From RH-AL1 sp965249685 (GTDB lineage Bacteria > Pseudomonadota > Alphaproteobacteria > Rhizobiales > Beijerinckiaceae), in assembly GCA_965249685.1 (NCBI GenBank), contig CBDFMN010000003.1, forward strand, positions 124,001 to 188,000: a DNA stretch of 64,000 bases, written 5' to 3'. The notes beneath the pieces are model-generated. The model ran no database searches, was not told the DNA's origin, and saw nothing but the letters and a program-made list of their open reading frames with translations. Positions 27,701-37,000 of this stretch are shown here, one piece after another (position 1 is the first letter of the stretch; each line of letters starts with the position of its first letter). The position numbers and the translations under genes were made by a program.

Positions 27701-27893
27701 CCTGCGTCTGCAGCTCGGCCGGTGCCGCACCGGGCTCGGTGATCGTCACGGAGACGAGCGGCAGATCGATGTTGGGAAACTGGGTGATCGGCAGCGACGC
27801 GAAACCGAAGAGGCCCAGAGCCAGCAGCACCACGAAGAGGACGATCGACGGGACCGGCTTGCGGATCGCCCAGGCCGAGACGTTCAGGCGCAT
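24777..27893 (-). CDS. RND-family (HAE1-like) inner-membrane efflux pump
   Basis: 1038 residues from ATG 27893 (MRLNVSAWAIRKPVPSIVLF). Twelve membrane helices and two large periplasmic loops follow the RND layout. The proton-relay acidic pair is in LVTGILVDDAIVEIENIARH and the GxxxxD-type motif in FMGGIAGQYFKQFGLTIAAA. It should export hydrophobic or amphiphilic compounds by proton antiport together with the adaptor encoded just upstream. No outer-membrane channel gene is adjacent. The substrate cannot be told. Confidence 0.92.
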   Translation of the reverse strand: MRLNVSAWAIRKPVPSIVLFVVLLALGLFGFASLPITQFPNIDLPLVSVTITEPGAAPAELQTQVTRRVEDAVAGVSGVKHITSTITEGTSTTSIEFRLETNDDRALNDVKDALARIRTDLPRTIDEPIVNRVDIAGLPILVYGVSAPAMTPEDLSWFVDDIVARQIQGVRGVGSVERLGGVDREVRIELEPDRLTALGVTAADINAQLLLTSADLAGGRGGLGGQEQSIRTLAGAQTTATLADTSITLAGGRHTRLGDVARIVDTAAEPRTFARLDGKPVVGLAITRAKGASDASVADAVARKMEELGRAHQNVRLTRIDSSVTNTVGNYDSAMHGLLEGAALAVLVVFLFLRDWRATLIAAIALPLSVLPTFWAMALMGFSLNLVSLLAITLVTGILVDDAIVEIENIARHIKMGKTPYQAALEAADEIGLAVIAITATIVAIFMPVSFMGGIAGQYFKQFGLTIAAAVTVSLLVARLLTPMLAAYFLRPHGTTEEREGPILRAYLRIVSASVRHKFVTLAIGLVLFAVSIASARLLPSGFIPKEDHARTQLTVELPPGARLADTQTVTDAITRRVKALPEVVSVFADGGRQIPSKREIRVATLTVTLLPKAERTRTEADVEVAIGAILRDQPDIRFWQVRDNGQRDVALVLGGRDQPLVTETAARLRREMAALPHLVNVISTAPVDRTEIRVRPRSDVAAELGVSTAAIAQTVRVGTIGDIGANLAKLTEGSRQVPIRVQLPDAVRGRLDVLQALKVPLVGGGSVPLSAVATLSLGRGPTSIDRYDRSVRTAVEGDMQGSDALGELIDGAMQLPTARALPDGVTLSQVGDAEIMNEVFSGFAIAMGTGLMMVLAVLVLLFGSVAQPLTILFSLPLSIGGAILGLLIFHKPISMPVVIGILMLMGVVTKNAIMLVDLALEEMAAGVDRVTAIIDSGRKRARPIVMTTIAMAAGMVPSAMAFGIGGEFRSPMAIAVIGGLIVSTCLSLIFVPAIFILMDDAQRLLARLFGRLVTPQRAAGPRPHDAASADDVVIAAE

Positions 27894-27906
27894 GGATGTC
27901 GTCGCC

Positions 27907-29088
27907 TCATAGCTGCGCCTCGGCCCTGCCGCCGGCTGGCGGCGCAGTGCGGACGCGGTCTCCTTGTCGCAGGAAAGTGCCGGCACGCGCCACAACCACG
28001 TCGCCCGCGGCGATCCCGTCCTCGATGGCGACCGCCGTGGCCGTCATCAGCCCGGTTCTGATCTTCCGTTCGACCACGCGGTCAGCGACCACCACCAGCA
28101 CGCTGGCGCTCCCGTCTTCGCCGTAGAGCAGGGCGGAGAGCGGCAGGCTCAGCCCGTGCCAGCGCGCCACCTCGAGGCTGCCGCGGGCAAAGGCGCCGAT
28201 CCGTAGCGAGGGCCCCGCCTGAAGCGCGACCTTGACCTTGCCGAGCCGCGTGGATCGATCGACTTCGGGATAGACCACTCTCACCATTCCAACGACCGCG
28301 GCGTTCCCGCCGCCAACGTCGATGGAGGCTGGTGCGCCGGCCTTCACGCGCGAGAGCCCCGTTTCCGTAACCTCACCTTCGAATTCAATCAGGCCTCGCG
28401 CGATCATCCGGAACAGCGGCTCGCCGGCGAGCGTGGTCGCTGCGCCGACACGGGCCGTGCGCCGGCTGACGATCCCGTCGACCGGTGCGCGGACGGCGGT
28501 ACGCATCCGCTTCAGGTCGAGCTCGGCCCGCTGCGCCCTGGATAGGGCGAGGTCTGCCTCAGCCATGGTCAGCCCATAGCGCGACGCGGCGAGGCGCCCG
28601 TCGGCCGAGCGCGACGCGGACGTGCGCTGCTCCATGACGGCCTCGGATTGGTTGCCGGACCGGAGCAGAGCCTGCGCCCGTTCGAGCGACAGCTTCGCCT
28701 CCAACGCCGAGGCTTCCGCTTGGTCGATCTGGCTGCGGCCCTGCGCGACCGCCGCCTCCGCGTGGGCGGTCGCGGCGGCGTTCTGCGCCACCTGAACGTC
28801 GAGCATCTCGTGCGTCAGCCGGGCCAGCACCTGGCCCTGCGCGACATGGTCGCCTTCCTCCACCAGGACCTCCGTGACGCGAACCCCGTCGAGCTCGGGC
28901 GCAATCAGGATTTCGTCGCGCGGGACCAGCGTGCCGGTGATCATCGCCCGCTCGACAAGATCGCCCGGTGCGGCCACGATGACGCTCACCACAGGTGGCG
29001 CAACCTCGGTTTCGACCGCCAAGCTCGCGGCCGGAGCCGACGTCCATATCACAAGCGCAAGCACGACGGGTCTTGACGAAATAGGCAT
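27907..29088 (-). CDS. Periplasmic adaptor (membrane fusion protein) of the RND pump
   Basis: 393 residues from ATG 29088 with a signal peptide (MPISSRPVVLALVIWTSAPA). It has a biotinyl-lipoyl half motif (PELDGVRVTEVLVEEGDHVA), an alpha-hairpin (QIDQAEASALEAKLSLERAQ), the second lipoyl half (TAVRAPVDGIVSRRTARVGA) and beta-barrel/membrane-proximal domains. It links the inner-membrane pump to an outer-membrane channel. It ends 13 bases before the pump gene. Confidence 0.9.
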   Translation of the reverse strand: MPISSRPVVLALVIWTSAPAASLAVETEVAPPVVSVIVAAPGDLVERAMITGTLVPRDEILIAPELDGVRVTEVLVEEGDHVAQGQVLARLTHEMLDVQVAQNAAATAHAEAAVAQGRSQIDQAEASALEAKLSLERAQALLRSGNQSEAVMEQRTSASRSADGRLAASRYGLTMAEADLALSRAQRAELDLKRMRTAVRAPVDGIVSRRTARVGAATTLAGEPLFRMIARGLIEFEGEVTETGLSRVKAGAPASIDVGGGNAAVVGMVRVVYPEVDRSTRLGKVKVALQAGPSLRIGAFARGSLEVARWHGLSLPLSALLYGEDGSASVLVVVADRVVERKIRTGLMTATAVAIEDGIAAGDVVVARAGTFLRQGDRVRTAPPAGGRAEAQL

Positions 29089-29335
29089 GGCTGGAAACAC
29101 GTTGCACCCACTCGCGCCGCAGGAGGCCGGCCCGGCATCGCCGCGGCTGCGGGCCATCGGGTTCTACGCGCTCTCGCCAGCCTAAGGAAAGCATAGCGGC
29201 TTTGGCCGCGACTAGCCATGCGACCGCATCGCCATGTCCTCACAGAAACCGTCCTCTGCACCGCGCGAGGGAACGAGGGCAATCGCGCCCACTTATATCG
29301 TCGACCCCGTATCGGCGGCATAGAAGGCCATCAGC

Positions 29336-30634
29336 ATGACGCATGACATCTCCGGCCCGGCCGGACGGAACGAAGACTCGAGCGATGGGTGCGGCCTGTC
29401 GCGGCGGCACCTTATAGGCGTCGGCGCGGCGGCGGGGCTCGGCTTGGCGGCAAGCGCGGCGCAGGCGCAATCACGCAAGACAATCGAGACGGGAGAGGCC
29501 AACAAGAGCGCCTCCGATCTCGGCCCCCGCAACGCGTCGCTGGATCAACTCAACCCGGATTCCATGACGCCGCCTGCTACGGACCATGGCAGCGTGCCGC
29601 AGTTCTGGCAGAGTTTCTCGCTTTCCCACCGTCGCATTCAGGACGGTGGCTGGGCGCGGCAGGTCAACGTCACGGATTTTCCGATCTCCAAAGAGATCGC
29701 GGGCGTCAACATGAAGCTGAACGCCGGCGGCGTTCGCGAGCTGCATTGGCACGAGGCGGACGAATGGGCGCTGATGCTCGTCGGGAGCGCCCGGCTCACC
29801 GCCATCGACTACGACGGACGTCCCTACGTCAAAGATGTGAAGGCCGGCGACCTGTGGTACTTTCCGCAGGGCATTCCGCATTCGATCCAGGGCCTTGGGC
29901 CGGAAGGCTGCGAGTTCCTGCTCGTGTTCGATCAGGGCTCGTTCTCGGAGGAGACGACCACCCTCATCTCGGATTGGCTCGTCCATACGCCGCCCGGCGT
30001 GGTCGCGAAGAACTTCGGCGTGACCCAGGATGCGATCGAACCGCTGAAGAGCCTTCCGCCGGAAGGACGCTATATCTTCCAAGCCTCTCTTCCGCCGCCG
30101 CTGGCCGACGACCTCGCCGGCGTGACGAAGAATGGGCCGGCGACCGGGACCGTCTTCGACTTCGCCATGCTGGACATGAAGCCGACGAAGCAGAACGCGT
30201 CCGGCAGCATTCGCGTCGTCGACTCACGGACCTTCAAAGTCTCGCGCCGGATCGCTGCTGCTTACGTGATTGTCAAACCAGGGGCGTTGCGCGAAATGCA
30301 TTGGCACACCAACGTGGCGGAGTGGCAATATTACATTAAAGGTCGCGGCCGCATGACGCTGTTCGCCAACAAGGCCGACGCGCGCACGATGGACTTCCGC
30401 GCGGGAGACGTCGGCTACGTGCCGGTGACGATGCCGCACTACGTGGAGAACACCGGCGACGAGGACCTCGTCTATCTCGAGATGTTTCGCGCGCCGAACT
30501 ACGACGACATGTCTCTCAACAATTGGATGGCGAACGTTCCGATGGAATTGCTGCAGCAGCACCTTGGCCTTAGCCGTGAGACCCTGGCCGCCGTCCCTCG
30601 ATCCAACAACGGCACCGTCTCCGGTCAAGTCTGA
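29336..30634 (+). CDS. oxdC: Bicupin oxalate decarboxylase, Tat-exported
   Basis: 432 residues. A Tat-type signal (SRRHLIGVGAAAGLGLAASA) precedes two cupin domains, each with Mn-binding motifs: GGVRELHWHEADEWALMLVG and GALREMHWHTNVAEWQYYI. It converts oxalate to formate and CO2. The first-domain lid reads SEETT where the Bacillus enzyme has SENST. The proton-donor Glu (Glu205 here) is kept, which favours decarboxylase over oxidase activity. In a methylotroph the formate could feed energy metabolism. It stands alone between the adaptor gene and small secreted-protein genes. Confidence 0.9.
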   Translation: MTHDISGPAGRNEDSSDGCGLSRRHLIGVGAAAGLGLAASAAQAQSRKTIETGEANKSASDLGPRNASLDQLNPDSMTPPATDHGSVPQFWQSFSLSHRRIQDGGWARQVNVTDFPISKEIAGVNMKLNAGGVRELHWHEADEWALMLVGSARLTAIDYDGRPYVKDVKAGDLWYFPQGIPHSIQGLGPEGCEFLLVFDQGSFSEETTTLISDWLVHTPPGVVAKNFGVTQDAIEPLKSLPPEGRYIFQASLPPPLADDLAGVTKNGPATGTVFDFAMLDMKPTKQNASGSIRVVDSRTFKVSRRIAAAYVIVKPGALREMHWHTNVAEWQYYIKGRGRMTLFANKADARTMDFRAGDVGYVPVTMPHYVENTGDEDLVYLEMFRAPNYDDMSLNNWMANVPMELLQQHLGLSRETLAAVPRSNNGTVSGQV

Positions 30635-30918
30635 TTGTCGCAGCAAGGTTCGCCGCGCCTCGCGTGGGGCTCGACTGCTGTTGATCGACGCCTGAACGCG
30701 TGTCGTCTCAGCACAGCTGTAGGAAGGCCGAGTGGATCGTTTCGCGGATGGCGGGGCCAGACCAGCAGCTTTTCTTTAGATGTAGCGAAAAGCCATCACC
30801 GGTCGAGATTAACCTTGGCGTGATTGCGATCTTGCTCCTGGCATGACAAATGAACCAAGCTCGAGCGGTTGCGTGCTTTGCACGCGGCTTGCGCAGTTTC
30901 GGTCAAGAGAAGAGACAA

Positions 30919-31164
30919 ATGCGCCTCGCCGTCGTGATGTTCTGCCTGGGCCTCGGCCCCGCGGTGGCGGCTCCGTTGACCGACGATCCCTATCATTTGA
31001 CGGAAATGGAGCGCACCGCCTGCAGCAGCGACGCCATGCGCCTGTGTTCGGAGACCTATCCCGATCCGCATAAGCTCCTAGCCTGCATGAAAGCCAATCG
31101 ATCGGCGCTGAGCGCGGTTTGCCAGCCTATCTTCGATGCCGGCATCAAGCGCCGTCATCTTTAA
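30919..31164 (+). CDS. Small secreted cysteine-rich protein
   Basis: 81 residues from ATG 30919 with a signal peptide (MRLAVVMFCLGLGPAVAAPL). Four Cys occur in a helical pair pattern: ACSSDAMRLCSETYPDPHKL, LLACMKANRSALSAVCQPIF. This matches the cysteine-rich repeat of small periplasmic proteins with unknown function. A longer start at 30850 is possible but would hide the signal peptide. Confidence 0.65.
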   Translation: MRLAVVMFCLGLGPAVAAPLTDDPYHLTEMERTACSSDAMRLCSETYPDPHKLLACMKANRSALSAVCQPIFDAGIKRRHL

Positions 31165-31245
31165 GACGACCGAGGGCACGCATCCGTGCCGCGCACCTTG
31201 CCCGCGGCACGCAGAGTTCACCCGACCGCTCGAGAGACGTCCCTC

Positions 31246-31926
31246 ATGCCAAAAAGCCGTTCGACCGCATCCTCTTTCCTCCCGCCGGGCGCCGGGTACC
31301 TCCTGGTCATGACCGCGTTGCTCGCGCCAAGCGGCATCGCCCGGGCCGAGGACATGACATTCCAGACCGTGGGTGCCGGTGACGCTGCCGTCATCGCGGC
31401 GACCGGTCAGATCACGGACCGCACGCCAGCCGCCTTCTCCGCCTTCCTGCTGCGGGTGCCGCAGGGCAAGCAAGCGCCCACCGTTTACCTCGACTCGTCC
31501 GGCGGCACGGTCCTGGGCGCGATGCAGCTCGGCGCCCTGCTGCGGCAGGTGGGCGCGACCGCGGTCGTCGGCAAAGCTGGCGCGGGGTTCTTCGGCGGCT
31601 CCAGCATCGACAAGGGCGAGTGCTACTCGGCCTGCGTCTACACGCTGATGGGCGGCCGCCGGCGGGTGATCCCGCCCGATAGCGAGGTCGGCATCCATCG
31701 GATGTTCCTCGCCATCGAAGGGCAGGGTGCGGACGTGACACGCTTCGCCTCGGCCCGCGAGCGGGCGATGGCCGGCGGCATCCGCAGCGCGCTCACGCGC
31801 TACACGAGCCGCATGGGCGTCAGCCCGGAGCTGATCGCGGTCGCCGAACAGACGCCGCCGGCCTTCTTCCACGTGCTGACGCCCGCCGAAATCCGCAAAT
31901 GGCGCCTCGGCGTCCCCGCTCTGTGA
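31246..31926 (+). CDS. Periplasmic ClpP/crotonase-like protein (COG3904 type)
   Basis: 226 residues from ATG 31246 with a signal sequence (GYLLVMTALLAPSGIARAED). It has APTVYLDSSGGTVLGAMQLG, then KGECYSACVYTLMGGRRRVI and SEVGIHRMFLAIEGQGADVT. The SSGG strand-turn and the G-x-C-x-S-A-C motif are typical of COG3904 predicted periplasmic serine-hydrolase-like proteins. An upstream ATG at 31186 is less likely because the signal peptide starts later. The substrate is unknown. Confidence 0.75.
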   Translation: MPKSRSTASSFLPPGAGYLLVMTALLAPSGIARAEDMTFQTVGAGDAAVIAATGQITDRTPAAFSAFLLRVPQGKQAPTVYLDSSGGTVLGAMQLGALLRQVGATAVVGKAGAGFFGGSSIDKGECYSACVYTLMGGRRRVIPPDSEVGIHRMFLAIEGQGADVTRFASARERAMAGGIRSALTRYTSRMGVSPELIAVAEQTPPAFFHVLTPAEIRKWRLGVPAL

Positions 31927-31991
31927 CCGGTGCGTCCGGGTCGGCCGGACAAGTTGCCAAAAGCCAGCGCGCGGCTTAGACATTCGAGGAT

Positions 31992-32065
31992 GCGGGCGTA
32001 GTTCAATGGCAGAACGGAAGCTTCCCAAGCTTCATACGAGGGTTCGATTCCCTTCGCCCGCTCCA
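31992..32065 (+). tRNA. tRNA-Gly (CCC)
   Basis: The full cloverleaf has acceptor GCGGGCG/CGCCCGC, D-arm GTTC-AATGGCA-GAAC, anticodon arm GAAGC-TTCCCAA-GCTTC (anticodon CCC), T-arm GAGGG-TTCGATT-CCCTT, discriminator T and encoded CCA. A broken integrase gene lies immediately downstream, so the gene has served as an attachment site. Confidence 0.95.
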
Positions 32066-32086
32066 CAGTTTAGCTGATAAAATCAC

Positions 32087-32958
32087 GACTTTGCGAGACG
32101 CTATGGCCTTTCGAGCTTCTTTTCCCATGCGGGATCTGTGCTCGGCCCTTCGATTCTCCAGGCGATCAATGCAAGCGGGGTCTTGCCAGCGAGCGCCGTT
32201 CCGAGGCGCGCCGCGGTAACGCCGCTGTGTCGCTTCCTGCGTGTGACCCTGAAGCTGCATGCGGTCCGAGTCTATGAAATCGGCGTCGACCGTCAGCTTC
32301 GATAAGATGTGACGCAGATTGTGGATACGGCAGTTCGGCAAGCCGGCCTCGATGCGGATGGCATGCCACCCCCGCTACACCGAACGATAGCGCAGGCCGG
32401 TCTCGGGATTTACGAACACGTGGTCGGCATCGGGGAGCCTTGGGATTGCGACGGGCAGCCAGCCAGGTCAGCGCTTCCTCCATGATCGGCGTGATCGGGA
32501 CATCGCGTGTCCGCTTGGTCTTCGTCGCCGTATCGAGGTTGATGAATCCCCACGAGATCAACCTGATCCCAGCGCAATCCAAGAACCTCCGCAAGGCGCA
32601 TCCCGCCTTCGGTCAGCACTTCGAAAAAGTCGCGCCAGAATGGATCGGAGTGTTTTTCACAGCGCCATACAGGCGATGCAGCTACGAATTCGTTAGGCCG
32701 CGTTCCTTGACCTCGGGATCCTTGATCTGCATCGGTGCGGACTTGCCTACGCTGTTCCAGGGATTGATTTCGGGAGCGCCAATGAGAACGTCGCTTTAAG
32801 CGCTCGCATAGTTGAATACGGAACTCAGCGCGATCCATTCTTTGCAGATCTGGATGTCGCTTTTGCCGTCCCGGCACCTTGCCTGAACGTAGGCCTTGAT
32901 CCAAGCGGGCGTGATGTCAGAAATTCGCGCGTTGGGGAAAGCCGTCAGGGCATCGACT
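32087..32958 (-). pseudogene. Broken tyrosine-recombinase integrase next to tRNA-Gly
   Basis: Pieces in three minus-strand frames give an integrase order: SDITPAWIKAYVQARCRDGK with IQICKEWIALSSVFNYAS, then FFEVLTEGGMRLAEVLGLRW (catalytic Arg), a PITPIMEEALTWLAARRNPK piece and NCRIHNLRHILSKLTVDADF with MQLQGHTQEATQRRY (HxxR, H and Tyr boxes). Several frameshifts and stops separate them. The 5' end is cut by the IS630 copy at about 32961, and the N-terminal domain is not found beyond it. Confidence 0.75.
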
Positions 32959-32960
32959 AG

Positions 32961-34014
32961 GGCACTCGCATTTTACTCGACGCATAGCCTGCGTTCTGGA
33001 GGTAGTTGCGGCGTTCGGCTGAGCTGAAACTGTGAAGGAGCTGGCTGATCGTGTCCCAGAGCGCGTCGCATGATCGGGCAGCGGCTTTGCGGAGAAGCGC
33101 TTTGAGCCTGGCGAACATCTGCTCAATCGGATTGAGGTCGGGGCTTTAGGGGGGAGGTAAAGTATGCTGGCGCCGACTGCGGCAACGGCCTCGTGGACGT
33201 CGGCAACCTTGTGCGCGGCGAGGTTGTCCATCACGACGACGTCGCCTGGCAACAGGCTTGGTGCGAGGACCTGCTCGACATAGGCGCGGAACGCCTCACC
33301 ATCCATTGGCCCGTCGAGGACCAGCGGCGAAATGATGCCGCTTGAGCGCAGGCCGGCGACGAAGGTGGTCGTGCACCAGTGGCCGAACGGCGCGGCGTCG
33401 ACCAAGCGCTCGCCCTTTGGCGCCCAGCCGTACCGGCGCACCATGTTGGTAGTGGCGCCGGTCTCGTCGAGGAAGACAAAGGAGGCGGGATCCAGGAGCG
33501 CTGCCAACCCCGCCATCGTCGGCGATGGTCGGCAACATCAGGGCGATCCTCCCAGGACTTAATCCGGGGATCGGCCGCTCTCACGCTCTTCTTTATGCGA
33601 CAAGCCCAGCCGCTTGAGCATCGACCAGATTTTTGTCAGGCAGCCTGGCTTAATCCCGCGCGCGACCAGCTCCTCGCTGATCTCCGCCAAAGTGATGCCG
33701 GCTTCGCCATCGTCAGCTCGCGCAGCAGCTCCTCATGACCAGCCAGCAAAGGCTTGCGGTAGCCGCCGACCCGCGCTGGCTCCGAGCTGCCCGTCTCACG
33801 CATCCGCCGCACCAGCTTGATCGCTGCGGACGCGCTCACGTCAAACCGCACTGCCGCCCCCCCCCCCCCCCCCCCCACAAGCGGACACGCCTTCGTCCAC
33901 CGCGCGAACCACTCGTCTGCGCAAGTCTTCGGACAAAGGTGCCGTCATCACAGCCTCGCTGCTCGAACGACAGTCTCAATTCAGAACCGCCGAGACCATG
34001 CAACCTCAAAGTGC
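32961..34014 (-). pseudogene. IS630-family element with degenerate transposase
   Basis: The transposase starts at ATG 33948 (MTAPLSEDLRRRVVRAVDEG). An HTH region (RFDVSASAAIKLVRRMRETG) and a DDE domain (LDPASFVFLDETGATTNMVR, VVMDNLAAHKV) follow. It is broken by a 20-base C tract in the N-terminal part, frameshifts before the DDE domain and a one-base loss in YLPP-SPDLNPIEQ near 33150. Imperfect ends (GGGCACT... and GAGCACT...) are each flanked by TA, as expected for IS630. It cut the integrase on its left and abuts the stop of the large glycosyltransferase. Confidence 0.75.
33857..33876. repeat. Homopolymer of 20 C
   Basis: A run of 20 C lies within the transposase N-terminal coding region (read as poly-Gly on the minus strand), where related transposases have a short Arg/Ala stretch. 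It may be replication slippage in the dead element or an assembly problem. Confidence 0.7.
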
Positions 34015-34015
34015 T

Positions 34016-37000
34016 CTAATGTATGCCTCCGACAAATACAGCGCTATATAGTTCCGCCAATTCCAACGCTTGACCGTCTGACGATCGTACTGCTGACTTA
34101 GGTACCGCAACATCCTTAAAGCTGCCTATAGTGTTGTTCATCATCGAGAGCACGTTGCTCAAGCCATCGGGACTGGATACGTCGACTTTAAAGCCATTTA
34201 TCGATTCTTCGACATCGTCCGCGATCGCCCCCCTGTCAGACGCGACGACCCACTTGCCATAAAATAGAGCCTCCCTGGTAACAAGGCCATGACTTTCTGG
34301 CCATATAGAAGGAGCAAGAAGAACATCGAAAGACGCGAAAAGTTCATTGATTTTGTCCTGCGGATACTGGCCTTGCAGAATGACCTCTGTTTCGCCCCAA
34401 GTTTCGGTTACCTCTTCTCCATACTCCAACATGCCATCGATCATAACTAGTCTTATTTTCGAAAATCTATTCTTTTTTAATACCGTTTCTATCAGAGACG
34501 CACCCTTGTGAGGTGATCTTCCGCCGATATGGCCAAATGTCAACCTTTCGTTTTGTTGCGAAGGAAGTACTGGCGGCAGTTTAGATAGCCCGTTTTTTAT
34601 AACTCTAATATTATCTAACCCGATAGCCTCATGTATTTTAGAGAAACTTAACGAAACAGGTAGAACGTATCGCGCAGCACTCAGCAACATTCTTAGGCGT
34701 TGCCTTCGCTCGATAGAATCTGTCTTCGATACACCGTCCGGCAAAGGACCAGAGAAAACTCTTTCGGCTGGATCGACTAACATATTCTCTCGATCAATCA
34801 TAAATTGATAGTCGCATATCCACCATGTGTCGTGCAAAGTAATAATATAAGGAATATTTCTCTCCATAGTAATCTGCACAATAGAGGCCGTTAGCCGCTG
34901 AATACAATGAAAGTGGACAATGGCCGGTTTAATGAGATCAAGCACGCGCTTATATGGATCCTCGTTAGCATTGTTAAAGGGCCTCCAGTCCATATTAATT
35001 TCTTGCGGTGTCGCTATACGAAACAGTCTACAGCCCCTATAATTTTCTTGCCGAAACTGCCCGATCGGCATACGGTCATCCGTTGCAACGATCGCTATGT
35101 CGAAATCCTTGGAACAGTGATCAAGAAAGTAGTTAACATTATCTTCGACCACTCTAGTAGCACCACCGTGAGACTGCGGGGCAAAGAATACGTTACACAC
35201 TAAGACGCACGGCCGTGCCTCCGTAGGCAAACTGAGAGGAGGAGCTTCGTCGGGCAGCGGAGAGGCTTTAAAGCTTGATGATAACGCCTTCCACAAGTCC
35301 AAGCCTATTTTCGAAGACCCATAGTCTTTCAGCGCCTTTACGCGTGCTGCCTCACCGACTTTTTGGCGCGTTACAACATCTTTAAGAAGCTTATCGAATG
35401 CCACCATCCACTGGTGATGATCAGCAGCTAGCATACCGTCTACACCGTCCGTAATAATACGGCTGAATACGGCGGTCCTGGAGACTATCGAAGGAATTCC
35501 CAAAACGCTTGCTTCAAGCCATTTTATTTCACTTTTACAGTCTGTCATCAAGCCGGCCCGCAACACAGAAATGTTGATGTCGCATGTAGATAGAATTGCA
35601 GAATACTGATCAGTGTTTTGAACAAAGGGAATGCAATCGACTCTGTCCATAAGGGTCTTAAAGCGATAATCTAAATTTATATAACCGACCACGACAAGCT
35701 TAACATTATTATGCGTTTGCAATATATCCAATAAAGCGGGGCCAACAATGTCATTGAAGTCTTCATTATGAGCCTTTGTCCCGCTACCATAAAATATCCT
35801 AATTTCCGGGCCGATTAGTCTTCGGGTATTGCCACAGGCGAGCGAGAATGCACTTTTTGAGTCAAGAGCATTAGCTACCACGTATACTATATTTGACCTT
35901 ACATAGGGGCGCATTTGATCTGCCAGAGGCGAAGTGGAGGATATGCCAAAGTCGCACAAGCCCAAAGCGTGTCTGTAAAGCGGAACGCCGTATTGCAGAC
36001 CAACGTATTCATCATATGTTATTTGGCCGCCGTAGCTCTCATACTTATCGGGAAATGCAGTCGTAAATATAAGATCGTCTACGTCATAAAAAGTTGGAAT
36101 ACCCAAAGCGCGGGTATACAATATAGACTCAATTACTTTAGGGAATGCGGGCACACGGTAAAAAATTGCAGCAGTCGCCCCGACGACCGAATTCATGAAG
36201 GCGAAGGTATCGTTCATTTCGAAGACGTCAACCGATACTCCTTGGGAGGTTAGTTGCTCAACCTTTTGCTGCACGCGATATCGCGTACACTGGGGTATAT
36301 CGAGACAAGCTAGTATTATTATGCGGCCGCCCACAGAATCCGAGTTAGAGGCTTGAATGCTACCTACAATACCGTGGGCTTTCGTTACCTTTAGACTTTC
36401 AATGCGAGATGTAAGCCTCCTGAGTTGATAGTCGGCCTTTTCGTTCGCATCATTAATATGGCCTATTCGAAGAGTCTTTCGAATTTCGTCGCCTATAACT
36501 CGAAAATGAGATTCAACTAAATTGTCTATAGCCTCACGAAATTCGGGTGTGCCGGCCCAGCGATGGTAATTACTCTCAAATAATTCGAAGGCCTTCTCAT
36601 GTTCCCCTTCCGAACTATATATCGATCCAAGGTTAACGATCGCCCACACAGAATATTGAGTAAACTCCATTGCCTTCCTGTAGTCAGATAGCGCAAGAGC
36701 GGTCTGGTGCAGGTTTCGGTGCGCATCGCCGCGTAATAAATACGGCTTCGCTAGAGTCTGATCATAAACAAGCGATTTATTATAAGCTTTAACTGCTTTT
36801 TCGTGTCGCCTGTTTATTAAATGATAACTGCCTATGGCAGAGTAAAGGGCACTTGACCCAGGCGCCGAGACAAATTGCTGGGCTTTCGACGAAGCCATAC
36901 TATCAAATAAAGCACGAAGAGCTTGTATTTTGAACGGGTAAGTAGTCTTGTGATTGGCCTTCAGCCCGATAAACGATCGCCAATCAAAACATTTCGGATA

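Noticed and set aside
31800..32341. Leftward frames crossing tRNA-Gly
   Set aside because: They include antisense tRNA sequence; only the integrase-like part beyond the tRNA is real.
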